This document shows positions 16,978 through 25,662 of a stretch of DNA of 64,000 bases, one piece after another. Source of the stretch: DYJE01 sp964637565 (lineage in GTDB: Bacteria > Desulfobacterota > Desulfobacteria > Desulfobacterales > Desulfolunaceae); NCBI GenBank assembly GCA_964637565.1, contig CAZWTY010000003.1, forward strand, positions 24,770 to 88,769, given 5' to 3'. Numbering within the stretch: the stretch's first letter is position 1; each line of letters begins with the position of its first letter. Made by a program: the position numbers and the translations under genes. The notes under the pieces are model-generated. The model saw only the letters and a program-made list of their open reading frames with translations. It was not told the origin of the DNA and ran no database searches.

Positions 16978-18123
16978 ATGAAACACCAGAGCATACCAAC
17001 GAAATCAACCCAAACGGGTCTCGACCTGGAACGCCGGATTCTCCACGGCCTTCGCCTTGAATGGGAATCGGCCATGGGTTTCGTGACCCATCCGTCCCGG
17101 CCGCTCATGGCCCCTCCCCTGTTTTCCCTGAAAGACGGGAAAAAAAATCTGGCCCAGTGGAATCCGGTCAGCCGTGAAATCTCCTTCAGCCGCACGTTTG
17201 TCCTCAACCATCCCTGGGACGCGGTGAAAGAGGTGCTGATCCATGAAATGGCCCACCAGTACGCCAGTGAAGTCCTGCATGCATCCGGAGAAACGCCCCA
17301 CGGCCCTTCGTTCAAAAAGGCCTGCCAAGTACTCAAGGCCAATCCCAAAGCGTCCGGGTCTTACGCCCCGCTCACCGAGCGTCTTGTCGCAGGGGATCTT
17401 TCGGAAAACGACCGGATTCTGATCAAGGTGAAAAAACTCCTGGCCCTGGGCCACAGCCTGAACAAAAACGAGGCCGAATCCGCCGTGGCCAAAGCCCATG
17501 CCCTGATCGAAAAATACAACCTGGACATGATCGAAAAAGACGACGAACGCCACTTTGTCAGCGTGTTCGTGGGAGATCCGGCCCTGACCCACGGGCGTCA
17601 CGACTACCTTCTGGGTCACCTTCTGGCTGAACATTATTATGTCTACGGGATCTGGGTTCCGGCCTATGTTTTGTCCAAAGGAAAAATGGGCCGTGTGTTC
17701 GAAATCACGGGAACGGTTGAAAACGTGAACATCGCGGCCTATGTCCACGATTTTATCATGAACCATGCCCGGAAAGCCTGGGAGGATTTCAGCAGGGGCT
17801 CGAAGATGGGCCGTTCCCGGAAATCGGATTTTTACACGGGCCTGGTGCTGGGTTTCCAGGACCGGTTGAAAAAAGAACAGGCCGGCCGTTCCACCGCCCC
17901 GGCCCCAAATCCCCAACCCCGAAGCCTGGTGGCCCTTGATCCCAAGCTGACAGAATACACCGATTTCAAATATCCCCGGGTGAGACACCATAGGCGTCCC
18001 CCGCGCCCCGTAGACAACACGGTCTTAAACGCCGGAAAAGACATCGGAAAAAAACTGGTGCTGGCCAGAGCCGTGGAAACCGCGCCCCAAGGAAACGTTC
18101 GGCTCCTGACCGACGGCAGGTGA
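16978..18123 (+). CDS. SprT-like zinc metalloprotein fused to DUF2786
   Basis: 381 aa from ATG 16978. The N-terminal SprT-like domain has the zinc motif HEMAH at 89-93 and the distal His in HGPSFKKAC (H108), the pattern of SprT/Spartan-type proteases. A DUF2786 module follows at ~143-182 (VKKLLALGHSLNKNEAESAV). The C-terminal half (~195-300) is a mixed alpha/beta region that usually accompanies DUF2786, then a Pro/Arg-rich tail. The pairing suggests a DNA- or chromatin-associated protease, but substrates are unknown. The upstream terminator means it has its own promoter, though none is evident in the few bases available. It is followed by a weak hairpin with a T run at 18239-18258. Confidence 0.8.
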   Translation: MKHQSIPTKSTQTGLDLERRILHGLRLEWESAMGFVTHPSRPLMAPPLFSLKDGKKNLAQWNPVSREISFSRTFVLNHPWDAVKEVLIHEMAHQYASEVLHASGETPHGPSFKKACQVLKANPKASGSYAPLTERLVAGDLSENDRILIKVKKLLALGHSLNKNEAESAVAKAHALIEKYNLDMIEKDDERHFVSVFVGDPALTHGRHDYLLGHLLAEHYYVYGIWVPAYVLSKGKMGRVFEITGTVENVNIAAYVHDFIMNHARKAWEDFSRGSKMGRSRKSDFYTGLVLGFQDRLKKEQAGRSTAPAPNPQPRSLVALDPKLTEYTDFKYPRVRHHRRPPRPVDNTVLNAGKDIGKKLVLARAVETAPQGNVRLLTDGR

Positions 18124-18285
18124 CACGACTCTAACCGAGAATGAGCGTTCACTATTTTATCGGATCTCATTGCAGGGCCTGTATCGGAGACCAGCACCCA
18201 AGATGACGCTTCGGTGCGAGTCAAATACAGATTTTGATCAGGTCAAAAACCTGTTTTTCTTGCGGTTTTTCTGGGTCCACACATT

Positions 18286-18702
18286 TTAGATCTCCCAAGG
18301 ATTAATCACGGACACCCCTGCTGCATGGAATGGTGCTGTATCGCGGGATGCAACAATAAAACCCCGAGATGCCGCAATGGCGGCAATATATCCGTCGGGT
18401 GTTGGAAATCCTCGTCCACCAGACCTTGCTGTAACAGCCAGTTCGGCATAGACCCGAGCTGCATCAATGTCGAATGACAACACCCGATCTTTAAATAAAG
18501 TCATCAGTCCGTCAAGGGCTTGAGCCAGCATGTCTTTGCGCTTTCCGGCTGGAAGCGATGCGATTCCAAACAACAGTTCTGCCAGTGTAACGCTGGATAT
18601 ATACAGGGTTTCAGCGACTTGTTCGTTTAACCACTCCAGCACCGATGGATTCGGATCTGGTTTCATGGCTTCGGAAATTACATGGGTATCCAGGACGATC
18701 AT
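18286..18702 (-). CDS. PIN-domain toxin of a FitAB/VapBC pair
   Basis: 138-aa PIN-domain ribonuclease. The four acidic residues expected for Mg binding are visible: D5 (VLDTHVISE), E42 (LAELLFGI), D103 (TPDGYIAA) and D121 (ASRDTAPF). The sequence style matches FitB/VapC toxins that cleave RNA until bound by the antitoxin. Its ATG overlaps the antitoxin stop by four bases (ATGA), giving coupled translation. Complete, with no sign of decay. Confidence 0.93.
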   Translation of the reverse strand: MIVLDTHVISEAMKPDPNPSVLEWLNEQVAETLYISSVTLAELLFGIASLPAGKRKDMLAQALDGLMTLFKDRVLSFDIDAARVYAELAVTARSGGRGFPTPDGYIAAIAASRGFIVASRDTAPFHAAGVSVINPWEI

Positions 18703-18953
18703 TCAAACTCCAGTGGTTCAGCCGGTTTTTTATCTTTCATCTGATCAAAAACATCAAAATCCTTGTTTGTTAATCCTATTTTGCGGCCTAATGCCGCAAG
18801 AGCATCACCGACATGGATACGAGTCTTTGGTTTGACTGCCTCCGAAAGGATGTCGCGGACTTCAGCCTCGGTACTTCTCCCATTCAAAGTGGCTCGCATC
18901 CGCAAGGCCCGATGCACCTCATCGGGCAAATTTCGCACTGTCAACATGGCCAT
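18699..18953 (-). CDS. Ribbon-helix-helix antitoxin (FitA-like)
   Basis: 84 aa starting at ATG 18953, where AGAGG lies about 7 bases upstream; a longer frame to 19028 has no ribosome site and crosses the operator. The N terminus MAMLTVRNLPDEVHRALRMR gives the DNA-binding ribbon and first helix of an RHH fold, followed by RSTEAEVRDILSEAV. The C-terminal ~30 residues are the toxin-wrapping tail. It should neutralise the PIN toxin and repress the operon by binding the inverted repeat just upstream. Confidence 0.92.
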   Translation of the reverse strand: MAMLTVRNLPDEVHRALRMRATLNGRSTEAEVRDILSEAVKPKTRIHVGDALAALGRKIGLTNKDFDVFDQMKDKKPAEPLEFE

Positions 18954-18980
18954 CGTGTCACCTCTCAAAAATGCCTTATG

Positions 18981-19016
18981 TGCATTCATAATATTGTTTT
19001 GAATGCAATAAAGCAA
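18981..19016 (-). promoter_or_regulatory. Toxin-antitoxin promoter with FitA-type operator
   Basis: A perfect inverted repeat TGCATTCA (18981-18988) / TGAATGCA (19000-19007) with an 11-base spacer lies 28 bp before the antitoxin start. On the minus strand the possible -10 TATTAT (18988-18993) lies between the arms, and a weak -35 TTGCTT (19011-19016) is 17 bases away. The half-sites closely resemble those I recall for gonococcal FitAB (TGCTATCA / TGATAGCA), so autoregulation is likely. Confidence 0.75.
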
Positions 19017-19100
19017 GGGATTCGTCAAAGATTATCGGTGTACAAAACAAATGATGCGGGATAATTCATCGGCAACTTGACTGCTGTCGGCTTCATCACC

Positions 19101-19964
19101 CTAATTGGATAAAACCGGTGGCCGGACAACCTGTCTGAAAAACTCCAGGACCTTTTCCCTGGTGGCTTTGTTTCTCGGGGCCAGGGCCTCGATGTGGTCG
19201 GCACCCTCCACGCGGACAAAGGTTTTGGGTTCACGGGCCCTTTCGAACAGTTGCTCACCGTGATGATAGGGAATCACCCGGTCTTTCGTTCCATGGAGGA
19301 TCATGACGGGCGTGGGTGAGATGGAGCCGATCATGTCGCCGGAATGGTAGGAATCGGTGGCCATGATCAGGGAAAGGGGGGTTTTGAACCACCCCAGCAC
19401 AGGAAGGGTTCCGATTTTGTCTTTGACGATGGAACGGTAGGAGAAAAACGAGCTGTCCACCACCAATGCACGGACGGTTTCAGGGGTTAGTGACGCGGAT
19501 ACGGCGATGGCGTTGGCGCCGCCCAGGCTTTGACCCAAGAGGAAAACCCGCTGTTTGTCCACATCGGGTCTTGCAAGCACGTAGCGAAGGGCCGAAAGTG
19601 AATCCTCGTAGACCCCTTTCCTGTCCGGGTGACCTTCCGATTTCCCGTAGCCCCTGTAGTCGAACATGAACAGGTTGAGGCCCTGGTAGGGCATGAAACC
19701 CATCATGTTGAGGTTGGCCGTGATGTTTCCGGCGTTTCCGTGGAAGTGGATCACCGTTCCCCAGGCCTTGCCCCGTGCCGGTAAGAACCAGCCGTGGAGC
19801 CGGGTTTTGTCCAGGCTTTCGAAATAGACATCCTCATAGCTGAGGGCCGCGTCTTCAGGCGTCAGGTACACCGTATCGTTGGGGTAGTAAAACAGGCTGT
19901 TGGCGCAGCCTGACAGGACAAGAACGAGAACGGTAAGGACGGCGAGACGCCGCAGGGCTCTCAT
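19101..19964 (-). CDS. Alpha/beta hydrolase lipoprotein
   Basis: 287 aa with a lipoprotein signal peptide ending at LVLSGC (Cys ~19). The mature part is an alpha/beta hydrolase of the BEM46/FrsA-like group: HFHGNAGN forms the oxyanion region, GQSLGG holds the nucleophile Ser, and the Asp (HGTKDRVIP) and His (GADHIEAL) complete the triad. It should be membrane-anchored, facing the periplasm. Substrate unknown; an esterase or thioesterase is plausible. Its start overlaps the stop of the histidine phosphatase by four bases, so it is the last gene of the lysS-lpx-msbA run. Confidence 0.88.
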   Translation of the reverse strand: MRALRRLAVLTVLVLVLSGCANSLFYYPNDTVYLTPEDAALSYEDVYFESLDKTRLHGWFLPARGKAWGTVIHFHGNAGNITANLNMMGFMPYQGLNLFMFDYRGYGKSEGHPDRKGVYEDSLSALRYVLARPDVDKQRVFLLGQSLGGANAIAVSASLTPETVRALVVDSSFFSYRSIVKDKIGTLPVLGWFKTPLSLIMATDSYHSGDMIGSISPTPVMILHGTKDRVIPYHHGEQLFERAREPKTFVRVEGADHIEALAPRNKATREKVLEFFRQVVRPPVLSN

Positions 19965-20644
19965 GGCAGGCTCAGGACAACCGGGTCTTTCTGGTGGTTG
20001 GCGACGTGGATCTTCCCGTCTTTTTCAAACAGCACCACACCTTCCAGGTATTCAATCCGGCCAAAAGACTCATGGGGTAGCCCCAGGGCGAACTCCTTGA
20101 TCAGGTAGATATTCCAGTCGTGGGTCACCGACACATGGAGTGTGTTCACGTCCGATTCCCTAAGTCCGCCCGCGAGAAAACGGAGCATTTTGTCCGCCGC
20201 GTCCCTGGCGTTCATCAGAACGTCTTCGGAAAGCTTTCCGTCGATCCAGCTCCGGATAAAGGTGAACACATCCATGGTTTTCACGATGTCCACCACCCGC
20301 ACAAGGTCCTTGACATAAAACGGCGCCACGGTTCGGGTCACCTGGTTGTGTTCGGTGTAGCCCCCTGTCCTTGCCACAAACCCCTTGTCGATCAGGTAGG
20401 CGGTTTCGATGCAGCGGCCGATGTGGCTTGAGAAAAACGACAAACTCAGGTTTTCCGGGAGAGCAGCCCCCAGTTCAAACGCCAGGTTCCGCCCTTCCTC
20501 GGTCAGGCACATGAACGGTTCCATATGGACATCCGGGTGATAATCCCGTTTGGAATGGCGGAGGATCAGGCTCATCCGGTCAATTCCCTGGCTGTTGAGA
20601 TCACGGACGAGGGCTGCGGTTTTCACTCCGGGTCTTTCAGTCAT
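19961..20644 (-). CDS. Histidine phosphatase superfamily protein
   Basis: 227 aa from ATG 20644, with GGACAGGAAGGACC upstream inside the msbA end. The phosphate pocket reads LILRHSKR, an RHS variant of the RHG signature. A second Arg is in SSHIGRCIETA, and the distal His is in VSVTHDWNIYL. This is the layout of branch-1 histidine phosphatases, though the substrate is unclear. The start overlaps the msbA stop by eight bases. In this position it may act on an envelope precursor, but that is inference. Confidence 0.8.
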   Translation of the reverse strand: MTERPGVKTAALVRDLNSQGIDRMSLILRHSKRDYHPDVHMEPFMCLTEEGRNLAFELGAALPENLSLSFFSSHIGRCIETAYLIDKGFVARTGGYTEHNQVTRTVAPFYVKDLVRVVDIVKTMDVFTFIRSWIDGKLSEDVLMNARDAADKMLRFLAGGLRESDVNTLHVSVTHDWNIYLIKEFALGLPHESFGRIEYLEGVVLFEKDGKIHVANHQKDPVVLSLP

Positions 20645-22412
20645 GGTCCTTCCTGTCCTCCCCGTCGTGGGAGCTGAACTGCATGTGGTAGAGTTTGGCG
20701 TAATCGCCACCTTTGGCCAAAAGCTCGTCATGGGTTCCCTGTTCCACAATCCGTCCTCCGGATAGAACGAGAATCCGGTCCGCAAAGGTGATGGTGGAAA
20801 GCCGGTGGGCGATCACAAAGGTGGTCCGGCCCTTCATCAGGTTTTCCAGGGCTTTTTGCACCACTTTTTCCGCCTCGGCGTCCAGGGCCGAGGTGGCCTC
20901 GTCCAGGAGAAGGATGGGTGCGTTTTTCAACAGGGCCCTGGCGATACAGATCCTCTGTTTTTCTCCGCCTGAAAGACGGTTTCCCAGCTCGCCGATGGTG
21001 GTGTCGAACCCCTTGGGCAGTCTCTGAATGAAATCATAGGCATAGGCGGCTTTGGCCGCGGCGACGATCTCCTCCTCCCCTGCCTCGTGGTTTCCGTAGA
21101 AGATGTTGTTCCTGATGGTGTCGTTAAACAGAATGGGATCCTGGGAAACCATGGCGATCTGCCTTCGCAGGGAGACGATGGACGCGTCACGGATGTCGAC
21201 GCCGTCGATGAGAATCCGCCCGCCCGTAACATCGTAGAACCTCGGGATCAGGTTCACCAGGGTGGATTTTCCTCCCCCGCTCATGCCCACCAGGGCGATC
21301 ACGTCTCCCGGATTGGCGGTGATCGAGATGTGGTCAAGCACCTGGGACTCGCCGTAATCAAAGCACACCTGGTCGAACTCAATGCGGTGGTTGGCCATGG
21401 GAATGGTTGCCGGGTTTTCCTTCTCCACGATGTCCGAGCGTGTCTCGATGATGTCGAACACCCTGTCCACGGCGGCAAGGCCTTCCTGGACCGCGTTGTT
21501 CAGCTTGGTGAGTTTCTTGAAAGGTTCGTAGAGGAGAAAAACAGCTGTCAGAAAGGAAAAAAAGGTGCCGGTGGTGGAGGTGCCTTTCACCACGCCGTTT
21601 CCGCCGTACCAGACGATAAAGGCGATTCCCAGACCGCCGCAGATATCCATCACCGGCGAACTCAGGGCCTGGGCTTTGACCTTTTTCATCTCGTATCGGA
21701 ACAGGGCATAGGATTTCTTGAAAAACCTTTCCTTTTCAAAGGATTCACGGCCAAAGGCCTTGACGATCCTGTTTCCGGCAAAGGTTTCGTGGAGAAAGGC
21801 GTTCATGTCCGCCACACTTTCCTGGGTGCCCGTGCTGACCCGCCTGATTTTCCGGCCCAGCTTCACGATGGGGAAAAAGGCGATGGGCACCACCACAAAG
21901 GCGATGATGGCCATTTTCCAGTCCCGGTAGAACACCACCACCGTGAGTCCCACAATGGCGAACACATGCTCGATGGACCCGGTGACCACGTTGGACACCA
22001 TGGACTTGATCACGGTCACGTCGTTGGTGATGCGGCTCATCAGCACCCCGGTTTTCTCCTTCTGGAAAAAACCCAGGGAAAGATCCTGAATCCGGTCGTA
22101 CAGGTCGTTCCTCAGGCTCATGATGATGCTCTGGCCCACGTGGTTCATCAGGTACTCTTTGCCGAGAACGGCAAGTCCCCTGACAATGGAGGTGACGATC
22201 ACCACCACGGGAATCAGTTTCAGCATCAGGTCGTCTTTGGCGATAAAGATGTCGTCCAGGATGTTCTTGATGAGAAAGGCCAGAAGGGCTGTGGTCCAGG
22301 ACACGATCATCATGCAGATCATGGCCACGAACAGCTTGAACCAGTTCCTGCGGATCAGGGCCAGGATGTGTCTGTAGCGGTTCTGTTTGAAAAAATCTTC
22401 GATGGTGTTCAT
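20637..22412 (-). CDS. msbA: Lipid A export ABC transporter MsbA
   Basis: 591-aa fused ABC half-transporter that flips lipid A-core across the inner membrane as a homodimer. About six transmembrane helices (residues ~25-310) are followed by the ATPase: Walker A GMSGGGKST, Q-loop SQDPILF, signature LSGGEKQR, Walker B ILLLDEATSALD and H-loop IAHRLST. Length fits MsbA. Its place right after lpxI supports the substrate assignment over a drug exporter. It overlaps the next gene and follows lpxI closely. Confidence 0.93.
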   Translation of the reverse strand: MNTIEDFFKQNRYRHILALIRRNWFKLFVAMICMMIVSWTTALLAFLIKNILDDIFIAKDDLMLKLIPVVVIVTSIVRGLAVLGKEYLMNHVGQSIIMSLRNDLYDRIQDLSLGFFQKEKTGVLMSRITNDVTVIKSMVSNVVTGSIEHVFAIVGLTVVVFYRDWKMAIIAFVVVPIAFFPIVKLGRKIRRVSTGTQESVADMNAFLHETFAGNRIVKAFGRESFEKERFFKKSYALFRYEMKKVKAQALSSPVMDICGGLGIAFIVWYGGNGVVKGTSTTGTFFSFLTAVFLLYEPFKKLTKLNNAVQEGLAAVDRVFDIIETRSDIVEKENPATIPMANHRIEFDQVCFDYGESQVLDHISITANPGDVIALVGMSGGGKSTLVNLIPRFYDVTGGRILIDGVDIRDASIVSLRRQIAMVSQDPILFNDTIRNNIFYGNHEAGEEEIVAAAKAAYAYDFIQRLPKGFDTTIGELGNRLSGGEKQRICIARALLKNAPILLLDEATSALDAEAEKVVQKALENLMKGRTTFVIAHRLSTITFADRILVLSGGRIVEQGTHDELLAKGGDYAKLYHMQFSSHDGEDRKDHD

Positions 22413-22442
22413 GACGGCGTCATCTTTTTCGTATCTGCTTTT

Positions 22443-23267
22443 TTAAGGTGTGTCCGGGAAATCGGCCTCATCCATCGCGACAATGGCCATTTTGTGGCGG
22501 TCGGCAAACTCCACCATGTCTTTCCGGTCAAAGACCACGGTTTTACCCGCTTCCACCACAAGCACGCTGGCCCCGGATTCGAGCATGGTCTGGAGGGTGG
22601 TCAGTCCCACGGCCGGAACGTCGAACCGCATATCCTGGATGGGTTTGCTGGCTTTGATCACCACCGCGTCCCCTTTTCCAAGGGTTCCCCCACGGCGTAT
22701 CGTGGCGTCGGTTCCGTCGATGGCTTCCACGGCCAGAACCGAGCCTCCGCCCATGACGATGCACTGGCCGATGTCCAGTTTTCCGATTTCTTTGGTGAGC
22801 TTGAATCCGACGCTTATATCGGCCTGCTGGGCTTTCGAGGGTTTTGTTTTTGTCCAGCAGCCTTTCCGGGCCAGAATGTCGGGAACGAGATCTGTGGAAC
22901 TCCGCACCGTCACCCCTTCTTTTTCGAGAAAATCGGCGAACAGCCGGAGCACCCCGTCATCGTGGGTGTGGCCCATGGTGGCGAGGAGCATCACGGCCTT
23001 GATGTCCGGTTTGATGTCGGAAAAGATCCTGGTTTTTTTGACCCCGCCCACCATCACCGTTTCCCGGACCCCGTGTTTCCGGAAAAAACCGAGCAGCTTT
23101 CCGATCTGGCCCAGATGGAGCCAGAGCGTTTCTTCAGCAAGGGTTTCGATAACCGGGTCCGTTTCATTCCGGATGGCGGCGGCGTAAACCCTGAGCCCTT
23201 TTTCACGGGCAGCCCTGGCAAAAAGAATGGGGAACTGCCCGTTGCCGGCAATCAGTCCGATGTTCAT
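22443..23267 (-). CDS. lpxI: UDP-2,3-diacylglucosamine pyrophosphatase LpxI
   Basis: 274-aa LpxI (DUF1009) hydrolase that makes lipid X from UDP-2,3-diacylglucosamine, the alternative to LpxH. I start at ATG 23267 (MNIGLIAGNGQFP), which matches family N termini; 23324 would reach into lpxA. Conserved stretches are MVGGVKKTRIF, HTHDDGVLR and the C-terminal domain with MGGGSVLAVEAIDGTD, PAVGLTTL and KTVVFDR. It lies 13 bases after lpxA. The lpxB gene that usually follows is missing here. Confidence 0.93.
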   Translation of the reverse strand: MNIGLIAGNGQFPILFARAAREKGLRVYAAAIRNETDPVIETLAEETLWLHLGQIGKLLGFFRKHGVRETVMVGGVKKTRIFSDIKPDIKAVMLLATMGHTHDDGVLRLFADFLEKEGVTVRSSTDLVPDILARKGCWTKTKPSKAQQADISVGFKLTKEIGKLDIGQCIVMGGGSVLAVEAIDGTDATIRRGGTLGKGDAVVIKASKPIQDMRFDVPAVGLTTLQTMLESGASVLVVEAGKTVVFDRKDMVEFADRHKMAIVAMDEADFPDTP

Positions 23268-23280
23268 GGGCGTATCCGCA

Positions 23281-24066
23281 TCAGCGAGTGATGCCCCGGC
23301 TTGACGATTTGATGAACTCCACAAATTCCACCACTTCAGGCACCTGTTCCACGCCGGCCTTGATGCGTTCCACGGCCTCGTTGGTGGTCAGGCCGATCCG
23401 GAAGAAAATCCGGTAGGCTTTCTTGAGGGCGCTCAGGGCTGCCGGAGAGAAGTTGTGGCGTTCGAGGCCGACCTTGTTGAGACCGTGGAGTTTGGCCCGG
23501 TCGCCAGCCGCGATGACGTAGGGCGGGACATCTTTCACCACCGCCGATTTACCGCCGATGTACGAGTAGTTGCCCACACGGACAAACTGGTGGATGGCCA
23601 CCAGTCCGCCCACGGTGACGAAATCTCCGAGAACGATATGGCCGGCCAGTGTGGAGCCGTTGGCCAGAATGACCCGGCGGCCCGTCTTGCAGTCATGGGC
23701 CACATGGACGTAGGCCATCAGGTAGTTTTCCTCACCCACTTCGGTGATTCCCCCGCCCACGCCGGTTCCGCGGTTGATGGTGGCGAACTCCCGGATCACC
23801 GTGCCCCGGCCTATTTTCAGGTAGGTTTTTTCACCGTGGAACTTCAGGTCCTGGGGCGCGGCTCCCACGGAGGCGTACTGGAAAATGGTGCAGTCCGGTC
23901 CGATGGTCACAAAGGGGTCGATCACCACATGGGAGGCGATGGTGGTTCCAGAACCGATCACCGTGTCGTTTTTGATCACGGAAAACGCGCCGATGGTCAC
24001 ATTGTCCCCGATCTGGGCCGAAGGATCGACGATGGCCGTGGGGTGTATCATGGTTCCAGTTGTCAT
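23281..24066 (-). CDS. lpxA: UDP-N-acetylglucosamine acyltransferase LpxA
   Basis: 261-aa left-handed beta-helix acyltransferase, first step of lipid A synthesis: it transfers 3-hydroxyacyl from ACP to UDP-GlcNAc. Hexapeptide repeats fill residues 5-190 (for example IHPTAIVDPSAQIGDNVTIG). The catalytic histidine is in HVAHDCKTG (~H124). The C-terminal helices (~195-261) fit the LpxA family. The start overlaps the lpxD stop by four bases. The fabZ usually between lpxD and lpxA is absent. Confidence 0.95.
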   Translation of the reverse strand: MTTGTMIHPTAIVDPSAQIGDNVTIGAFSVIKNDTVIGSGTTIASHVVIDPFVTIGPDCTIFQYASVGAAPQDLKFHGEKTYLKIGRGTVIREFATINRGTGVGGGITEVGEENYLMAYVHVAHDCKTGRRVILANGSTLAGHIVLGDFVTVGGLVAIHQFVRVGNYSYIGGKSAVVKDVPPYVIAAGDRAKLHGLNKVGLERHNFSPAALSALKKAYRIFFRIGLTTNEAVERIKAGVEQVPEVVEFVEFIKSSSRGITR

Positions 24067-25097
24067 AGGGTTTCTCCTTTTTCTTCCAGTGCGTTGATCT
24101 TTTTTTCCAGTTCGTTCACACGTTTTTTCAGCTCGGGGAGCCGGGCCACGACGGTCTGGGCCTTAAGCCACTGTTTGTGGGGTATGGCCGGCACACCCGA
24201 CACCACCTCATGGTCGGCCACCGAATGGGTGACTCCGGCTTTGGGGCCGATAACGGCGTTGTTGCCGATGATCAGGTGGCCCGAAACTCCGGACTGCCCG
24301 GCCAGGATGGCGTGGTTTCCGATCACTGTGCTTCCGGCGATGCCCACCTGGGCCACCAGCAGGGTGTTTTCACCCACCACCACGTTGTGGGCGATGTGGA
24401 CCTGGTTGTCCGTCTTGACGCCGTTTTTGATGACTGTCTCCCCGAAGGTTCCCCGGTCGATGCTGTTCAATGCCCCGATTTCCACGTCGTCTCCGATGCG
24501 GACGATCCCGGTATGGGGGATTTTCGTGTACTTTTCACCATCCGGAACAAAACCGAACCCGTCGCTGCCGATCACCGTCCCCGAATGGATCATCACCCGG
24601 TCGCCGATCACGCAGCGGTCCCGGACTGTCACGTTGGGGTAAATGGTCACATCGTCTCCCACAATCACACCGTTTCCCAGAACCACGTTGGAAAATATGG
24701 CCACGCGGCTTCCCAGGGTCACGTTGTCGCCAAGGACCACACCGGCGTGAATCTGGACCTTGTTTCCCAGCCTGACCCCATCGCCGATGCAGGCCGAAGG
24801 ATGGATGAAATCCCGGGCTTCCACCACCGGGTTGAACACCTGACCCAATCGGACAAAGGCCATGCGGGGGTTCTCCACGTAGATCACCGGCCCATCCAGG
24901 TCACCGGCGTTTTCCGGGACAAGAACGACTCCGGCACGGGTTTCGGAAAGTTTGGAATAGTATCTGGGATCTCCGGCAAAGGTGATGTCCGACGGGCCGG
25001 CCTGTTCAAAGGAAGCCACGTTGGAGATGATCCTGGCGGGATCACAGGAAACACGGCCCTTGAGAAAGTCGGCGATGGCTTGAACTGTCATTTCCAT
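24063..25097 (-). CDS. lpxD: UDP-3-O-acylglucosamine N-acyltransferase LpxD
   Basis: 344-aa trimeric acyltransferase of the third lipid A step. The N-terminal uridine-binding domain (~1-98) precedes a long hexapeptide beta-helix (~98-300) with the catalytic His in VHIAHNVVVG (~H237) and SGHLIIGN. A short C-terminal coiled coil (LKKRVNELEKKINALEEK) matches the usual helical tail. Only two bases separate it from ompH. Confidence 0.95.
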   Translation of the reverse strand: MEMTVQAIADFLKGRVSCDPARIISNVASFEQAGPSDITFAGDPRYYSKLSETRAGVVLVPENAGDLDGPVIYVENPRMAFVRLGQVFNPVVEARDFIHPSACIGDGVRLGNKVQIHAGVVLGDNVTLGSRVAIFSNVVLGNGVIVGDDVTIYPNVTVRDRCVIGDRVMIHSGTVIGSDGFGFVPDGEKYTKIPHTGIVRIGDDVEIGALNSIDRGTFGETVIKNGVKTDNQVHIAHNVVVGENTLLVAQVGIAGSTVIGNHAILAGQSGVSGHLIIGNNAVIGPKAGVTHSVADHEVVSGVPAIPHKQWLKAQTVVARLPELKKRVNELEKKINALEEKGETL

Positions 25098-25099
25098 GG

Positions 25100-25627
25100 T
25101 TATCGTGTCCTCTGAAATTCCAGGTCGTATTCCTCGATCACCTGGGAGGTGATGTCTGCAGCTCCCCCTGCATAAAGGGCCTGGTTCTTTTCCAGGATCA
25201 GGGCGAACCCGTTTTTTCGTCCCACCTGCTCGATGATCCGGAGCACATCGTTCCGGACACTGGACGACTGTTTTGAGTTGATGTCCCGGATCTGTCTTCC
25301 GAAACGGGCCTCGATATCTTTCAGGGCTTTGGTTTTGGTGTTGAGCTCGGCTTTCTTTTTGTCCAGCTCTTCTTTTTCAAGCACGGGATCAAGAGCCGCG
25401 ATGCTTTTCTTCAAGGCGGCAATCTCCGATTTTCTGACTCCAAGGTCCGACGTGCGCTCATCCTGTTTCTGTTTCAGACGTCGCGTGGTGTCTTTGCCTG
25501 CGGCGCATTCCCGGATCACCTGCTGGACATCCACAACCCCGATTTTCATTCCCTCAGCCTGCACCGGTTCCGTTGACCAGATTCCGGCCAGAAAGACGAA
25601 ACACAGCAACCAAGCGTTTTTTTTCAT
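25100..25627 (-). CDS. OmpH/Skp periplasmic chaperone
   Basis: 175 aa with a signal peptide (MKKNAWLLCFVFLAGIW..., cut after VQA), then the short beta body KIGVVDVQQVIREC and long tentacle helices (~50-130, DKKKAELNTKTKALKDIEAR) and a return to the body (GFALILEKNQALYAG). This is the Skp/OmpH shape: a trimer that keeps outer-membrane proteins unfolded on the way to BAM. GAGGG precedes the start. It sits between bamA (35 bp away) and lpxD, the classic order. Confidence 0.92.
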   Translation of the reverse strand: MKKNAWLLCFVFLAGIWSTEPVQAEGMKIGVVDVQQVIRECAAGKDTTRRLKQKQDERTSDLGVRKSEIAALKKSIAALDPVLEKEELDKKKAELNTKTKALKDIEARFGRQIRDINSKQSSSVRNDVLRIIEQVGRKNGFALILEKNQALYAGGAADITSQVIEEYDLEFQRTR

Positions 25628-25662
25628 ACGTTTCCCTCACACAGTGTTGTTGTTTTCCCTTT

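Noticed and set aside
18239..18258. CAGGT/ACCTG hairpin with TTTTT after the SprT gene
   Set aside because: Only a 5-bp stem; possible weak terminator, too short to list as a feature on its own.
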